Shown here: in pieces, positions 38,674 through 48,045 of the stretch
How the letters are laid out: each line of letters opens with the position of its first letter
Numbering within the stretch: position 1 is the first letter of the stretch
Source of the DNA: Planctomycetota bacterium
GTDB lineage: Bacteria; Planctomycetota; JAJSAM01; JAJVHW01
DNA: 64,000 bases
Direction: 5' to 3'
Assembly: GCA_021776825.1 (NCBI GenBank)
Contig: JAJFFG010000038.1
Span: 62,001-126,000 of the forward strand
Translations under genes and position numbers: made by a program
The notes under the pieces: generated by a model
The model's database searches: none
What the model saw: only the letters and a program-made list of their open reading frames with translations
Told to the model about the DNA's origin: nothing

Positions 38674-40047
38674 GTGACGGAACGCGTGGATCTGGCAGTG
38701 GTCGGTGCCGGGGCAGCTGGCATCTTCGCGGCGCTCGCGGCGTCGGGCGCGCTGGCACCGGACGGCTCGTTCGATCCGACGCGAGCCGCGGGCCTCCGCA
38801 TCGTCCTCCTCGACGGTCAGGAACGGCCGGGGAAGAAGATCCTGATCAGCGGCGGCGGTCGGTGCAACGTCACGAACGCCGACGTGGCCCCGGCGGACTA
38901 CCCGCGCGCCAAGCGCGGCCTCGTCGCCGCGATGCTGCGCGCATTCCCCGTGGCCTCCGTACGGGCGTTCTTCGCGGGTCGCGGCGTCCCGTTGGTCGAG
39001 GAGCCCATGGGCAAACTGTTCCCCGTCACGGGCAAGGCGCGGAGCGTGCTGGAGGCCCTCCACGGGGCCGTCGCCGACGCCGGCATCGCGACGCGCTTCG
39101 GGAGCATCGTCGAGACGATCGAGCGATCCGGAGACGGCTGGCGCGTGGACGACCTCGAGGCGCGTCGCGTGATCGTAGCGACGGGAGGCAAGTCGGTGCC
39201 GGAGACCGGTAGCCGCGGCTTCGGGTACGCGCTGGCCGAGCGGCTCGGGATCGATCTGGAGCCGACAGTGCCCGCGCTCGTCCCGCTGCTCGGAGACGTG
39301 CCCGAGCAGCTCGCCGGGATCACCGTTCCCGTGACGCTCACGGTCCGCTGCACGGACCCGCCCGTGCGCCGGACCGTCGCCGGGAGCATGCTGTTCACAC
39401 ATCGCGGGATCAGCGGACCCGCCGCCCTCGACGCGTCGGTCTCCGTGACCCGGGCGCTGGCGCTCGGCGGCACGCCGATCGTACGGGCCGACTTCTGGAC
39501 GCTGAGCGATCGGCGCGGCGTCTGGGGCCCCTACCTCGAACTGCCGAAGCCGCCGGGCGCTGGGCTCCGCGACTCGCCCCCTCCGGCGCGGGAGGAGGAC
39601 GCGCTGACGTGGTTGAAGGAGCAGCGCGAGCGCAACCCGCGCCGCAGTCTCGGTCGCTCGCTCTCGGCACGCCTGCCTCGCCGACTCGTCGGCGTCCTGG
39701 CTCCCGACGCGGAGGCGCAACTGGCGCAGCTCTCCGACGCCGGGCTACGCCGCACAGCGCAGGCGCTGACCGGGTACGACCTGGGCGTCACCGGGAGCGA
39801 GGGGTTCCGCAAGGCCGAGGTCACGGCGGGCGGCATCCCGACGAAGGCTCTCGACGGGGGCACGCTAGAGCCTCGCGACGTGCGTGGACTGCACGTGTGC
39901 GGCGAGGTCGTGGACGTGACGGGCCGCCTCGGCGGCTTCAACTTCCAGTGGGCGTGGTCGAGCGGCTTCGTCGCTGGACGCGCCGCGCGCGAAGCGCTCA
40001 GTCGACCGACTCGCGGGTCAACGCCGACACCTCGTCGATCACACTGA
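38674..40047 (+). CDS. NAD(P)/FAD-dependent oxidoreductase, HI0933 family
   Basis: VDLAVVGAGAAGIFAALAA…ERPGKKILISGGGRCNVTNAD…GLHVCGEVVDVTGRLGGFNFQWAWSSGFVAG. Confidence 0.9.
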   Translation: MTERVDLAVVGAGAAGIFAALAASGALAPDGSFDPTRAAGLRIVLLDGQERPGKKILISGGGRCNVTNADVAPADYPRAKRGLVAAMLRAFPVASVRAFFAGRGVPLVEEPMGKLFPVTGKARSVLEALHGAVADAGIATRFGSIVETIERSGDGWRVDDLEARRVIVATGGKSVPETGSRGFGYALAERLGIDLEPTVPALVPLLGDVPEQLAGITVPVTLTVRCTDPPVRRTVAGSMLFTHRGISGPAALDASVSVTRALALGGTPIVRADFWTLSDRRGVWGPYLELPKPPGAGLRDSPPPAREEDALTWLKEQRERNPRRSLGRSLSARLPRRLVGVLAPDAEAQLAQLSDAGLRRTAQALTGYDLGVTGSEGFRKAEVTAGGIPTKALDGGTLEPRDVRGLHVCGEVVDVTGRLGGFNFQWAWSSGFVAGRAAREALSRPTRGSTPTPRRSH

Positions 40048-40351
40048 GGCAGCTCGCCGTGTTCACGGCGATCTGACGACGACGACGGATGTCGTTGATG
40101 CGACGGTCGAGATCCTGCACGGTCTGCTCGACCGTGAGGCGGAGTCCGTCGTCGTCCTGAGGAGAGTTTTCCTCAGTCGAATCGCTCACGCGCTGCACGG
40201 CGGCACGCAGCCGCGTGGCAACTCTCGCCGCCTGCAGCGATCGATCCTCCTCGCGGCGGATCCGGAGCCCTACGACGAGCTCCTCAACCTTCTTCTCCAT
40301 GAGCGCCAGGGTCGTCATCAGACGCTCTCGGGCATCGGGATTCGGCGCCAT
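39998..40351 (-). CDS. small coiled-coil hypothetical protein
   Basis: MAPNPDARERLMTTLALMEKKVEELVVGLRIRREEDRSLQAAR…; its 3' end overlaps the oxidoreductase 3' end. Confidence 0.55.
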   Translation of the reverse strand: MAPNPDARERLMTTLALMEKKVEELVVGLRIRREEDRSLQAARVATRLRAAVQRVSDSTEENSPQDDDGLRLTVEQTVQDLDRRINDIRRRRQIAVNTASCLSVIDEVSALTRESVD

Positions 40352-40440
40352 GGCGCGGAACCTCCCTTCACTTGTGAACCTGCGATCGTCGCGACCGGGG
40401 CCGATCGGTGCAAGCGGACAAGAAGCGGAAATGCAATTCG

Positions 40441-42822
40441 TCAGTCGATCTCGACTGTGATCTCCGTCGTGTTGCGCGCGTCGATCTCGATCGACGGCGG
40501 GTCGCCGACCACCTCCCGGCCGGTCGACGCGTGCGGCTCGAGGCCGTAGACACCAGGCGTCAACTGACACTCGAGCACGCCCCGGCCGTCGGTGCGGACG
40601 ATGCGCCGGCGACTCCAGTCCGGTGCATCGGTATCGAGCAGCGGGAAGAGGTTCACCGGCGCGCTGGCCAGCGCAACCCCCTCGTCGTCGACGAGCGTGC
40701 ACCGCAACGTACCCGGCGCCGGCAGGTGCACGTCGACCGAGTCCATGTCGGCCACGACGTCGATCGGGTGGAACGACACCACGCCGGTCTCATGCTCGAC
40801 CCAAAGGACGCTGCGGCCCGGCGGAAGCACCTCGAGACGGAAGCGCCCCAGCGCGTCGGTGCGTGTCTCCTCGCCCCACCACTCGACCGTCCGGACCAGG
40901 GCGTACTCGACGGGTCCGTCGTCGGCACTCAGGACGCGCCCGGCCACGGGATGCGGCTCCGGGAACGAGATCTCACCCAGATCACGTAGCTCGCCCTCCC
41001 CGAGCACCAAGTCGCGGATCACGAGTGGCGGGCGGCCGTCGACGCGCACGAAGACGGTCGCCGCCTGATTCGGCCGGCCGACGTCGATCGTGATCCGCCC
41101 GTCTTCATCGGGACGCCCGCCGGCCGAGAAGCGGCCCAGCACGCCGAAACTCACGTCCGACGCACGCGCCTCCGCGGGCAGGGTGAGGACGAGACCCGTC
41201 GGCTTCCCAATCACGAGGTCGCCGAGATCGCCCTGCGGCGTCACGCCGGCCCATTCCTTCTCGCCGACCCCGTTCTGGAACGCGCGCAGCGTTCCGACCA
41301 CGGGCGGAATGCCACGCAGCACGAAGCGACCGTCGTCGCCCGAGCGCGCGTTCGGGTACTGCTCGACGCCCTTGTACGTCGCGTCGAACGTCACATAGAC
41401 CGAGAGAGGGTGTCCCGTCTCGTCGATGACGCGACCGGTGACCACGCCGCCGATCTCCACCGGCACGTCGACGGCAACGGTCTGACCCGCCTCGACCTCG
41501 ACGCTCACCGGTGCAGGCTCCAGGTATCGCGACGCGTCCGCGTAGATCACGTGGATTCCCGGAACCACGTCACGGAACCAACCGCGAACCTCCTCGCCCT
41601 CCTGGTCGAATTCCTGGTCGGGGCGGTGATGCCCCCAGTCGATGTCGAGCGACGCGCGCCAGAGGTGGCCCGGGATCGCGGTCTTCTCCTCGGCGTCGGC
41701 GAGCGTCACCACGATCTTCCCCAGCACAGCCACCGTCACGTCGACGCTGTGACGAACGCCCGAGTCGGGAGCGGCAACCAGGCCCGAACGCCCCTCACCA
41801 ACGTCCTCGTGCCGCGCATAGACGAAGAACGACGCGGGAGCCGCCACGCCACGGATGGCATAGGAACCGGTTCCGTCCGCGATCGTGCGGGTCCGCCGGA
41901 ACATCGTCCGCTCGGCATCGTGTCGCGGTGTGCGTGTCGGAGGGGTCGCGCCCACCGGAGCTACGAACACGTCTGCGCCGACGAGGGCGTTGCCCGCGGC
42001 ATCCCGCACAGTGCCGACCACGTCGACACCCTTGCCGAGCAGGATCTCGAGATCCACTGAGCGATCCGACGTGGGCGTGTGCTCCACCACCACGGTGCCG
42101 AAGCCATCGCGGACCGCGGCGATCTCGAGCGGCTGGCCCTCATCGATCCCCCCGAGCACGAACCGCCCGTCCGCTCCCGTCACGCGCTCGATGTCGGCCG
42201 CACTCCACGGCTCGTCCACCCACATCGCTCGAACGCGCGCGTCGGCGATCGGCGCCCGCGTGGCCGCGTCGAGCACGATGCCGCGGACCGCGGGAACGGC
42301 GTCGAGGCGCACCTCGACCGAACTGACCCGATACTCGACCTCCGGCCACGCCGTCCGGAAGCCCGCGGCGTGGACGCCCCAGACGACCGTGGCGGAGCAC
42401 CGCGGGATCTCAGCGCGGCCCTCGGCATCGGTCACGGCTCGCTGCGTCAGTGGCGCCGCCTTCTCGTCCTCGTCGAGGTGGTCCGGGTACTTGATCCGCG
42501 CCAAGATCTCGGCACCGGCGACGGGCGCGCCACTGTCGTCCGCAACGACGCGAACCGGGACCGGCCCGCTCCAGACGGGGGTGGCCTCGACCTCCTGGTC
42601 CCAATAGCCGGGCCCCTCGAACGAGATCTGCTCGTCGCTGTCGGCGGGATCGTCGTCGGGCACCTCTTCGTCGCCACCGGCGGGCCGCCGCGTCGGCTGC
42701 GCCTCCGGCTCAATGACGTCCTCGATCGGCGGGCGAAGCGGCGTCTCCGCACGGCGGCCCCACCACGCGATGAACGTCGTCACCACGAGCAGGACGCCAA
42801 TGACCACCCGCACGCTTCGCAT
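40441..42822 (-). CDS. carboxypeptidase-regulatory-like repeat protein, membrane anchored
   Basis: MRSVRVVIGVLLVVTTFIAWW… and repeats such as VVGTVRDAAGNALVGADVFVAP, GVVTGRVIDETGHPLSVYVTF. Confidence 0.82.
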   Translation of the reverse strand: MRSVRVVIGVLLVVTTFIAWWGRRAETPLRPPIEDVIEPEAQPTRRPAGGDEEVPDDDPADSDEQISFEGPGYWDQEVEATPVWSGPVPVRVVADDSGAPVAGAEILARIKYPDHLDEDEKAAPLTQRAVTDAEGRAEIPRCSATVVWGVHAAGFRTAWPEVEYRVSSVEVRLDAVPAVRGIVLDAATRAPIADARVRAMWVDEPWSAADIERVTGADGRFVLGGIDEGQPLEIAAVRDGFGTVVVEHTPTSDRSVDLEILLGKGVDVVGTVRDAAGNALVGADVFVAPVGATPPTRTPRHDAERTMFRRTRTIADGTGSYAIRGVAAPASFFVYARHEDVGEGRSGLVAAPDSGVRHSVDVTVAVLGKIVVTLADAEEKTAIPGHLWRASLDIDWGHHRPDQEFDQEGEEVRGWFRDVVPGIHVIYADASRYLEPAPVSVEVEAGQTVAVDVPVEIGGVVTGRVIDETGHPLSVYVTFDATYKGVEQYPNARSGDDGRFVLRGIPPVVGTLRAFQNGVGEKEWAGVTPQGDLGDLVIGKPTGLVLTLPAEARASDVSFGVLGRFSAGGRPDEDGRITIDVGRPNQAATVFVRVDGRPPLVIRDLVLGEGELRDLGEISFPEPHPVAGRVLSADDGPVEYALVRTVEWWGEETRTDALGRFRLEVLPPGRSVLWVEHETGVVSFHPIDVVADMDSVDVHLPAPGTLRCTLVDDEGVALASAPVNLFPLLDTDAPDWSRRRIVRTDGRGVLECQLTPGVYGLEPHASTGREVVGDPPSIEIDARNTTEITVEID

Positions 42823-42902
42823 GGCACCAGTCTAGACCTGCGAGGAATAGTCGGACGCCGCCGAGCGTAGGGCTGGAGACTGATCTCGGACACCGCGCGT
42901 CG

Positions 42903-44009
42903 ATGCTCGCCTTCCGCAACCTGCTACGCCGTCGGATCCGCACGTTGCTGACGGTGACGGGCGTGGCCATCGGCGTGTCGATCGTGGTCGCGCTCTCGGC
43001 CATCGCGCGGGGGTTCCGGACGCAGGTGAACGACCTGTTCTCGAGCGGGCGCGCGCATCTGATCCTCAGCCGGAAGGACGCCGCCGACCCGATCCTCTCG
43101 TACCTGCCGGAGAGTCTCCTCGGCGAGCTCCGCGCGCGCGACGAGATCGCCGCCGTCGAGCCGGTCGTCCTCGGGGCGACGCAGGTGCCGCCACTCGCCG
43201 TGTTCATCTTCTTCGGGACGACGCGCGACAGCCCGTTCCTGGAGCAGATTCGCGTTGTGGAGGGCGAGGGGCTGTTCGCGACTCCCGGCACCGACCGCGT
43301 CTGCCTGGGTGCTCGCGCGGCTCGCAACCTGGGCCGCGAGGTCGGCGACACGCTGCCGCTGGGGGGGCGAGAGTTGACCGTCGTGGGACTCTTCGAGTCC
43401 GCGACGCCGCTCATCGACGCCGGAGCGCTTCTCTCGCTCGGCGATGCGCAGGAGCTCGCCGGGCTGGAGCAGAAGATCACGTCGGCTCTCGTGCAACTCC
43501 GCGACTCCAACCGCGATGCGTTGGTCCGAGCTGAGCAGGAGCTCGAGGCTGACTACCCGGAGATCGAGGCGACGCCCCCGAGCGAGTGGGCGGCTGCGTT
43601 CGACGAGTTCGACCTGGCCGAGCAGACGGCGACGGTCTTCACCATCCTGGCCATCTGCATCGGCGGGATCAGCGTGATGAACACCATGCTGATGAGCGTG
43701 TTCGAGCGGACGCGCGAGATCGGCATCCTGCAAGCCATCGGCTGGAGCCGTTGGATGGTGGTCCGTCAGGTGCTCGCCGAAGCGCTGCTGGTCGCGACCG
43801 TCGGTACGCCCCTCGGCATCGCGCTCGGGGTCGGCATCGTCGAGCTGATCGGCTCGTTCCAGCAGTTCTCGTGGGTCGCCGGTCACTACGACACGACGGT
43901 GTTCCTCCAGGGGATCGCCGTGGGGTTCGGGATGGGTGTCGTCGGGTCCATCTACCCGGCCTGGCGCGCCGTCGGCATCACGCCCATCGAGGCGCTGCGG
44001 TACGAATGA
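42903..44009 (+). CDS. ABC transporter permease (MacB/FtsX type)
   Basis: MLAFRNLLRRRIRTLLTVTGVAIGVSIVVALSAIARGF…INTMLMSVFERTREIGILQAIGWSRWMV-like core. Confidence 0.92.
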   Translation: MLAFRNLLRRRIRTLLTVTGVAIGVSIVVALSAIARGFRTQVNDLFSSGRAHLILSRKDAADPILSYLPESLLGELRARDEIAAVEPVVLGATQVPPLAVFIFFGTTRDSPFLEQIRVVEGEGLFATPGTDRVCLGARAARNLGREVGDTLPLGGRELTVVGLFESATPLIDAGALLSLGDAQELAGLEQKITSALVQLRDSNRDALVRAEQELEADYPEIEATPPSEWAAAFDEFDLAEQTATVFTILAICIGGISVMNTMLMSVFERTREIGILQAIGWSRWMVVRQVLAEALLVATVGTPLGIALGVGIVELIGSFQQFSWVAGHYDTTVFLQGIAVGFGMGVVGSIYPAWRAVGITPIEALRYE

Positions 44010-44677
44010 GCGACGACGTCGTCCTGCGGATCGAGGGGCTGCGCAAGACCTACGAGACGGGTCGCGTGCGAGCGCTCGACGGAATCGATCTCGTCCTTCG
44101 ACGCGGTGAGTTCGTGAGCATCGTCGGGCCATCGGGCAGCGGCAAGAGCACACTCCTTCACGTGCTCGGAGCACTCGATCGGCCGGACGAGGGGAGCGTG
44201 TGGCTGGGCGGCCAGGATCTCGTGACCGCCGAGCGACTCGACCGCGTTCGCGCACGCTCGATCGGGTTCGTGTTCCAGCTCCACAACCTCGTTCCGACGC
44301 TGACGGCCGTGGAGAACGTGGAGCTGCCGCTGTACGCGCTGGACGTGTCGCGGGCGGAGCGACGGCGACGGGCCGAGGAGCTCCTCGTCGCGGTCGGGCT
44401 GTCCGAGCGTCTGCACCATCGACCGAGTCAGATGTCCGGAGGGCAGCGGCAGCGCGTCGCCATCGCGCGCGCCCTCGTCAACCAGCCGGAGTTGGTCCTC
44501 GCGGACGAGCCGACGGGAGACCTCGACCAGGAGACCGGACGTCACGTGCTCGAGCTCCTCGAGCGGCTCCGAGAGGAGCGCGGGCTGACGCTCGTGCTCG
44601 TCACGCACGACATGGCGGTCGCGGAGCGCGCCGATCGCACGATCCGCCTGATCGACGGCCGCATCGCGTCGTCCTGA
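44006..44677 (+). CDS. ABC transporter ATP-binding protein (LolD/MacB type)
   Basis: [24 protein letters not shown]…[37 protein letters not shown] overlap with the permease. Confidence 0.95.
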   Translation: MSDDVVLRIEGLRKTYETGRVRALDGIDLVLRRGEFVSIVGPSGSGKSTLLHVLGALDRPDEGSVWLGGQDLVTAERLDRVRARSIGFVFQLHNLVPTLTAVENVELPLYALDVSRAERRRRAEELLVAVGLSERLHHRPSQMSGGQRQRVAIARALVNQPELVLADEPTGDLDQETGRHVLELLERLREERGLTLVLVTHDMAVAERADRTIRLIDGRIASS

Positions 44678-44739
44678 GCGGCCGCGCGGATCGGCTCGGC
44701 CAGTGTCGACGCAGCCGGTCGCCGCAGCCAGTCGGCGCC

Positions 44740-45165
44740 TCAGTCGGCGGTCGGCGGTTCCGAAGGCACGTCATCGACCGACACGTCGTCGTCATCCGAA
44801 CCGCCTCGCCGACGGAGCCACGATCCGAGATAGCCCGCGGCGATGCACGGCACCGCGATGACGGCGACGAAGAGCAGTCCGACCGGCAGCAGGCTCGGGT
44901 CGTTCTCGCCCTGCTCGGGGATCGCGCGACCGAGTAGCGCAACCATCTGCGCCGCGACCATCACGGAGCCCCAGACCCAGGGGCTCTCCGGGCCGATCGT
45001 CCCCGCGATGAGTGATCCGACGACCATGATCGGCACGGCCATGGTCCAGAACGCGCTGTGGTCCCACACTTCGAGAGCCCCGGTGCTCTCGACCATCTCG
45101 AGCCATAGCCCGACCCCAAGCGCCGCGCACGCCAGTCCGAGCAGAACGTCCCTGAGCACTCGCAT
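44740..45165 (-). CDS. hypothetical four-TM protein
   Basis: MRVLRDVLLGLACAALGVGLWLEM… with several hydrophobic segments. Confidence 0.55.
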   Translation of the reverse strand: MRVLRDVLLGLACAALGVGLWLEMVESTGALEVWDHSAFWTMAVPIMVVGSLIAGTIGPESPWVWGSVMVAAQMVALLGRAIPEQGENDPSLLPVGLLFVAVIAVPCIAAGYLGSWLRRRGGSDDDDVSVDDVPSEPPTAD

Positions 45166-45258
45166 CGTTCACGCAGGCTACCGCGTGCGGACGACGCCAC
45201 GCCGGGCTGGCAAGGAGCCAGCGTCGGCCTTCGTAGTCGAGAGAACGCGGCGAGTAGA

Positions 45259-46506
45259 GTGAACACCGCGCCCAGCGGCCGGTTGCACGCAGGGAGGAGT
45301 CGCCCCGTGGTGTACGTGCTCATCGCTGCAGTCGTGATCGTGGTCATCGCGTTTGCGTCCAAGTCCCACCACGACCACGTGAACGAGGCCTGGGGCGGCG
45401 CTGCGCGCAGCCTGGGGCTCGTCCTGAGACCGGCCGGGTGGGCGACACAGCCCCGACTCTCGGGCGCCACGGCGGGCTTGGAGGTCGTCGTCGACATCGA
45501 GGATCAGGGCGTCGGCAGGAACCGCAGAGGCTCCACTCGCTTTCGCGTGAACTACCCGTCTCTACAACTGGGCCTGCACGTGACGCGCGAGGGGCTTCTG
45601 ACGAACGTCGGCCGCGCCTTCGGCAAGACCGAGTTCCGCGTCGGAGATCGCCCGTTCGACGACGTCGCGTTCGTCAAGGGGCGCGACGCGAGCGAGGTGC
45701 GCGCGTTCCTCACACCAGATCGCCGCGTGCGCATCCTGCGCGCCCTGCAGACCTACGACTCCTGCGAGATTCGAGACACGCACGTGATCTGCACGCGGGC
45801 CGGCACGGTGAGCGACTCCGGCGTGCTCCGCGCGACGATCCAGGCTCTGCTTCGGCTCGCGGGCGAGCTGAGCGACGACCGGCGGCCGGCGGAGGCGCCC
45901 TCGAAGGTGGATCGAGCACGCGTGCTCGCGGAGGTGATCGACCAGATGGCCGCGGCGAAGCCCGACGAGCCGCCCGAGGCCGAGACTCCCGCCGAGCCAG
46001 ACCCGATCCCCGACCCAGCTCTCGCCCCGACGCCGGAGCCTGTCCCCGCGCCCGCTGCACCGGCTGAGGAGCCTCCTTCGCGACTGCCTCTTCCGCCACT
46101 GGCCGACCCGGCTCCGGCGCGCGACGCGCGAGAGACTGCCGAGGCCCTCTTCGGCGGCGACGGCTTCCTCACCGACGTCAAAGCGCGCTTCGAGTCCAAC
46201 TACCTCGACCGTGAGGTCCGCTGGCAGGGGCGCCTGAAGACGGCGCAGCGGTTCTCGTTCGACATGGTGTTCCCGGGAACCGACGGGGTCCGCGCCGTTC
46301 TCACGATCGCCCGACTCCGGACCGGCGGCTACGGCGAGCAGGAGATCCAGGCGGTCGTGCACGTACCGGCGGAGACGCGGGAGACCCTCGCCTCACAGAT
46401 CGACGCGGACGTGATCGTCACCGGACGTCTCGTTGCGGTGGATCCGTTCCTGCGCTCGGTGTTCGTCGACGACGGCGCAGTCGAGTTATCGATCCGGGCT
46501 AGTTGA
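45259..46506 (+). CDS. hypothetical protein with N-terminal TM and Pro/Glu-rich linker
   Basis: VYVLIAAVVIVVIAFASKSHHDHVNE…; EPPEAETPAEPDPIPDPALAPTPEPVPAPAAPAEEPP linker. Confidence 0.6.
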   Translation: MNTAPSGRLHAGRSRPVVYVLIAAVVIVVIAFASKSHHDHVNEAWGGAARSLGLVLRPAGWATQPRLSGATAGLEVVVDIEDQGVGRNRRGSTRFRVNYPSLQLGLHVTREGLLTNVGRAFGKTEFRVGDRPFDDVAFVKGRDASEVRAFLTPDRRVRILRALQTYDSCEIRDTHVICTRAGTVSDSGVLRATIQALLRLAGELSDDRRPAEAPSKVDRARVLAEVIDQMAAAKPDEPPEAETPAEPDPIPDPALAPTPEPVPAPAAPAEEPPSRLPLPPLADPAPARDARETAEALFGGDGFLTDVKARFESNYLDREVRWQGRLKTAQRFSFDMVFPGTDGVRAVLTIARLRTGGYGEQEIQAVVHVPAETRETLASQIDADVIVTGRLVAVDPFLRSVFVDDGAVELSIRAS

Positions 46507-47386
46507 GGCGCGAAAGCAGATCGGCAGCGACCTCGTTCGCCTCACCTCGGGGGCCGGCGAGGGCGATCGACGACTGCGCGGCGGTCAGCAGCGCGCGGGA
46601 CGCGAACTCCGGTCGCGTCGACGAGCACGGGACGTGCGGGAGCAGCGCGCGCGCGATGCGGTCGTGGGCCACCACCTGCGGCTCCCAGGCCACGCCCGCC
46701 TCGTAGCGGGAGAGAACGAAGATGCCGACGGGCACTCCGCCGTTGCCACGGCGTGCACCGATCTCTTCGGGGCTCCGACGGGCTGAGGTGCCATCCGGAT
46801 CACGGAGGAGCAGGCGGCGTGGGTACGGGTACACGCGTCCCTGCTCGTCCATCACGGCCCAGGTGTCCGAGTAGTAGGCGGCACCCTGACGCAGCAGCGC
46901 CGCGACCAGCGTCGTCGTTCCGCGCCAATCGTTTCCGGGCACCACGATCGCGCGCCCCTTGTAGGCCACCACGCCGGCCTCGATGAAGACGAGGTGCGGG
47001 GCGTGCGTCGCGACGAGAGCATCGAGATCGCGCTCGAGGATCTCGGCGAGGGCGTCGGGATGCAGGACCTGTCCGAGGAAGCGCGAATCGGCGTGGAGCT
47101 GGAGCGTCCCGTCGGCCGCAGTGGAGACCGAGTACAGACGGTCGACCGGACCTCGCGGTGCGGGTGCCGTCCCCGGCGGCAGGGCAGCGAGCAGGCGCTC
47201 GGCAACGTCGTCGGCCGCTCCGCGGATCCCGAACGTGACCCCGAATGCGCGGAAGCACGTGCCGAGATGGCGCTGACGCTCCTGACGCTGGAACTGCCGC
47301 CCGGTAACCCCATGCGACTCTCGAAGGGAACTGCGCGAGTCCTGAACGGAGCCGCGCGAATCCTGAAGCGAGTTGCTCTGGCTCAT
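46499..47386 (-). CDS. HPr-kinase-related (HprK-like) protein
   Basis: LVFIEAGVVAYKGRAIVVPGNDWRGTTTLVAALLRQGAAYYSDTWAVMDEQGRVYPYP resembles HprK-like P-loop proteins (GNDWRGTTT). Confidence 0.6.
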   Translation of the reverse strand: MSQSNSLQDSRGSVQDSRSSLRESHGVTGRQFQRQERQRHLGTCFRAFGVTFGIRGAADDVAERLLAALPPGTAPAPRGPVDRLYSVSTAADGTLQLHADSRFLGQVLHPDALAEILERDLDALVATHAPHLVFIEAGVVAYKGRAIVVPGNDWRGTTTLVAALLRQGAAYYSDTWAVMDEQGRVYPYPRRLLLRDPDGTSARRSPEEIGARRGNGGVPVGIFVLSRYEAGVAWEPQVVAHDRIARALLPHVPCSSTRPEFASRALLTAAQSSIALAGPRGEANEVAADLLSRLN

Positions 47387-47512
47387 GCCGATCTCCCGAG
47401 ACGAGGCACCCCCCATCCGGGGTCCTCGGACCTATCGGAAGGCGGATGGCCTCGGCTGGAGGCGGCTCGGGGGGAGGCGAGACAGTGGGGACCAGGCGGC
47501 CCGGCCGGAGCC

Positions 47513-47655
47513 GTGTGGGCCAGAGCGGTGCGATGCGGGCCGTGTGGGCCAGAGCAGGGCGGGCCGGAGCCGTGTGGGCCAGAGGAGTGTGGGCCAGAGG
47601 AGTGTGGTCCGGGCCGTGTGGGCCAGAGCAGGGCGGGCCGGCCCCGTGTGGGCGC
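47513..47655. repeat. 15/30-bp GC-rich tandem repeat (GTGTGGGCCAGAGSA…)
   Basis: GTGTGG cores at 47513, 47542, 47572, 47587, 47602, 47616, 47646 (spacings 29,30,15,15,14,30). Confidence 0.85.
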
Positions 47656-47840
47656 GCGGCGGGAGTCCGCGCGCCCGGGGAGGTCGGGGAGAGCCTGACG
47701 GCCCGCCCCGTGTCGGCGACGGCCTGGCGGCGTCCTCCGACAACGGGAGCCTAGGACGTGGACCTTGCAACTTCCTGAACCGGGGTCGCGATGGTCGCAG
47801 ATTCGGTCCGACTCCCCAGTCAGTACGGCATCCCCGCCTT

Positions 47841-47960
47841 CCGGACTCCGAACGAGGGCCGCGGAGTTCGCACGAAGGCCGCAGATTCCGCGCGAAGTCC
47901 CCGGATTCCGCACGAAGTCCCCGGATTCCGCACCGGGGCCCCGGATTCGCAACAAGGGAC
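47841..47960. repeat. six-unit exact 20-bp tandem array
   Basis: ccggactccgaacgagggcc/gcggagttcgcacgaaggcc/gcagattccgcgcgaagtcc/ccggattccgcacgaagtcc/ccggattccgcaccggggcc/ccggattcgcaacaagggac. Confidence 0.88.
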
Positions 47961-48045
47961 ACTGTGCGGCGACCATATACGGACGGTCGGGTCCACCTCC
48001 GTGGCCTGGCTGGAGAGAGAGACCGAACTGGTGCGACGTTTCGTG

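Noticed and set aside
45160-45185. ATCGTTCACG motif near 45170 (and 59811) as further MITE ends
   Set aside because: Short match only, no YTAR-CCCG flank and no partner end; at 45165 it overlaps a start codon.
47841-47960. CRISPR-like array
   Set aside because: 20-bp units are head-to-tail with no spacers and no cas genes nearby.
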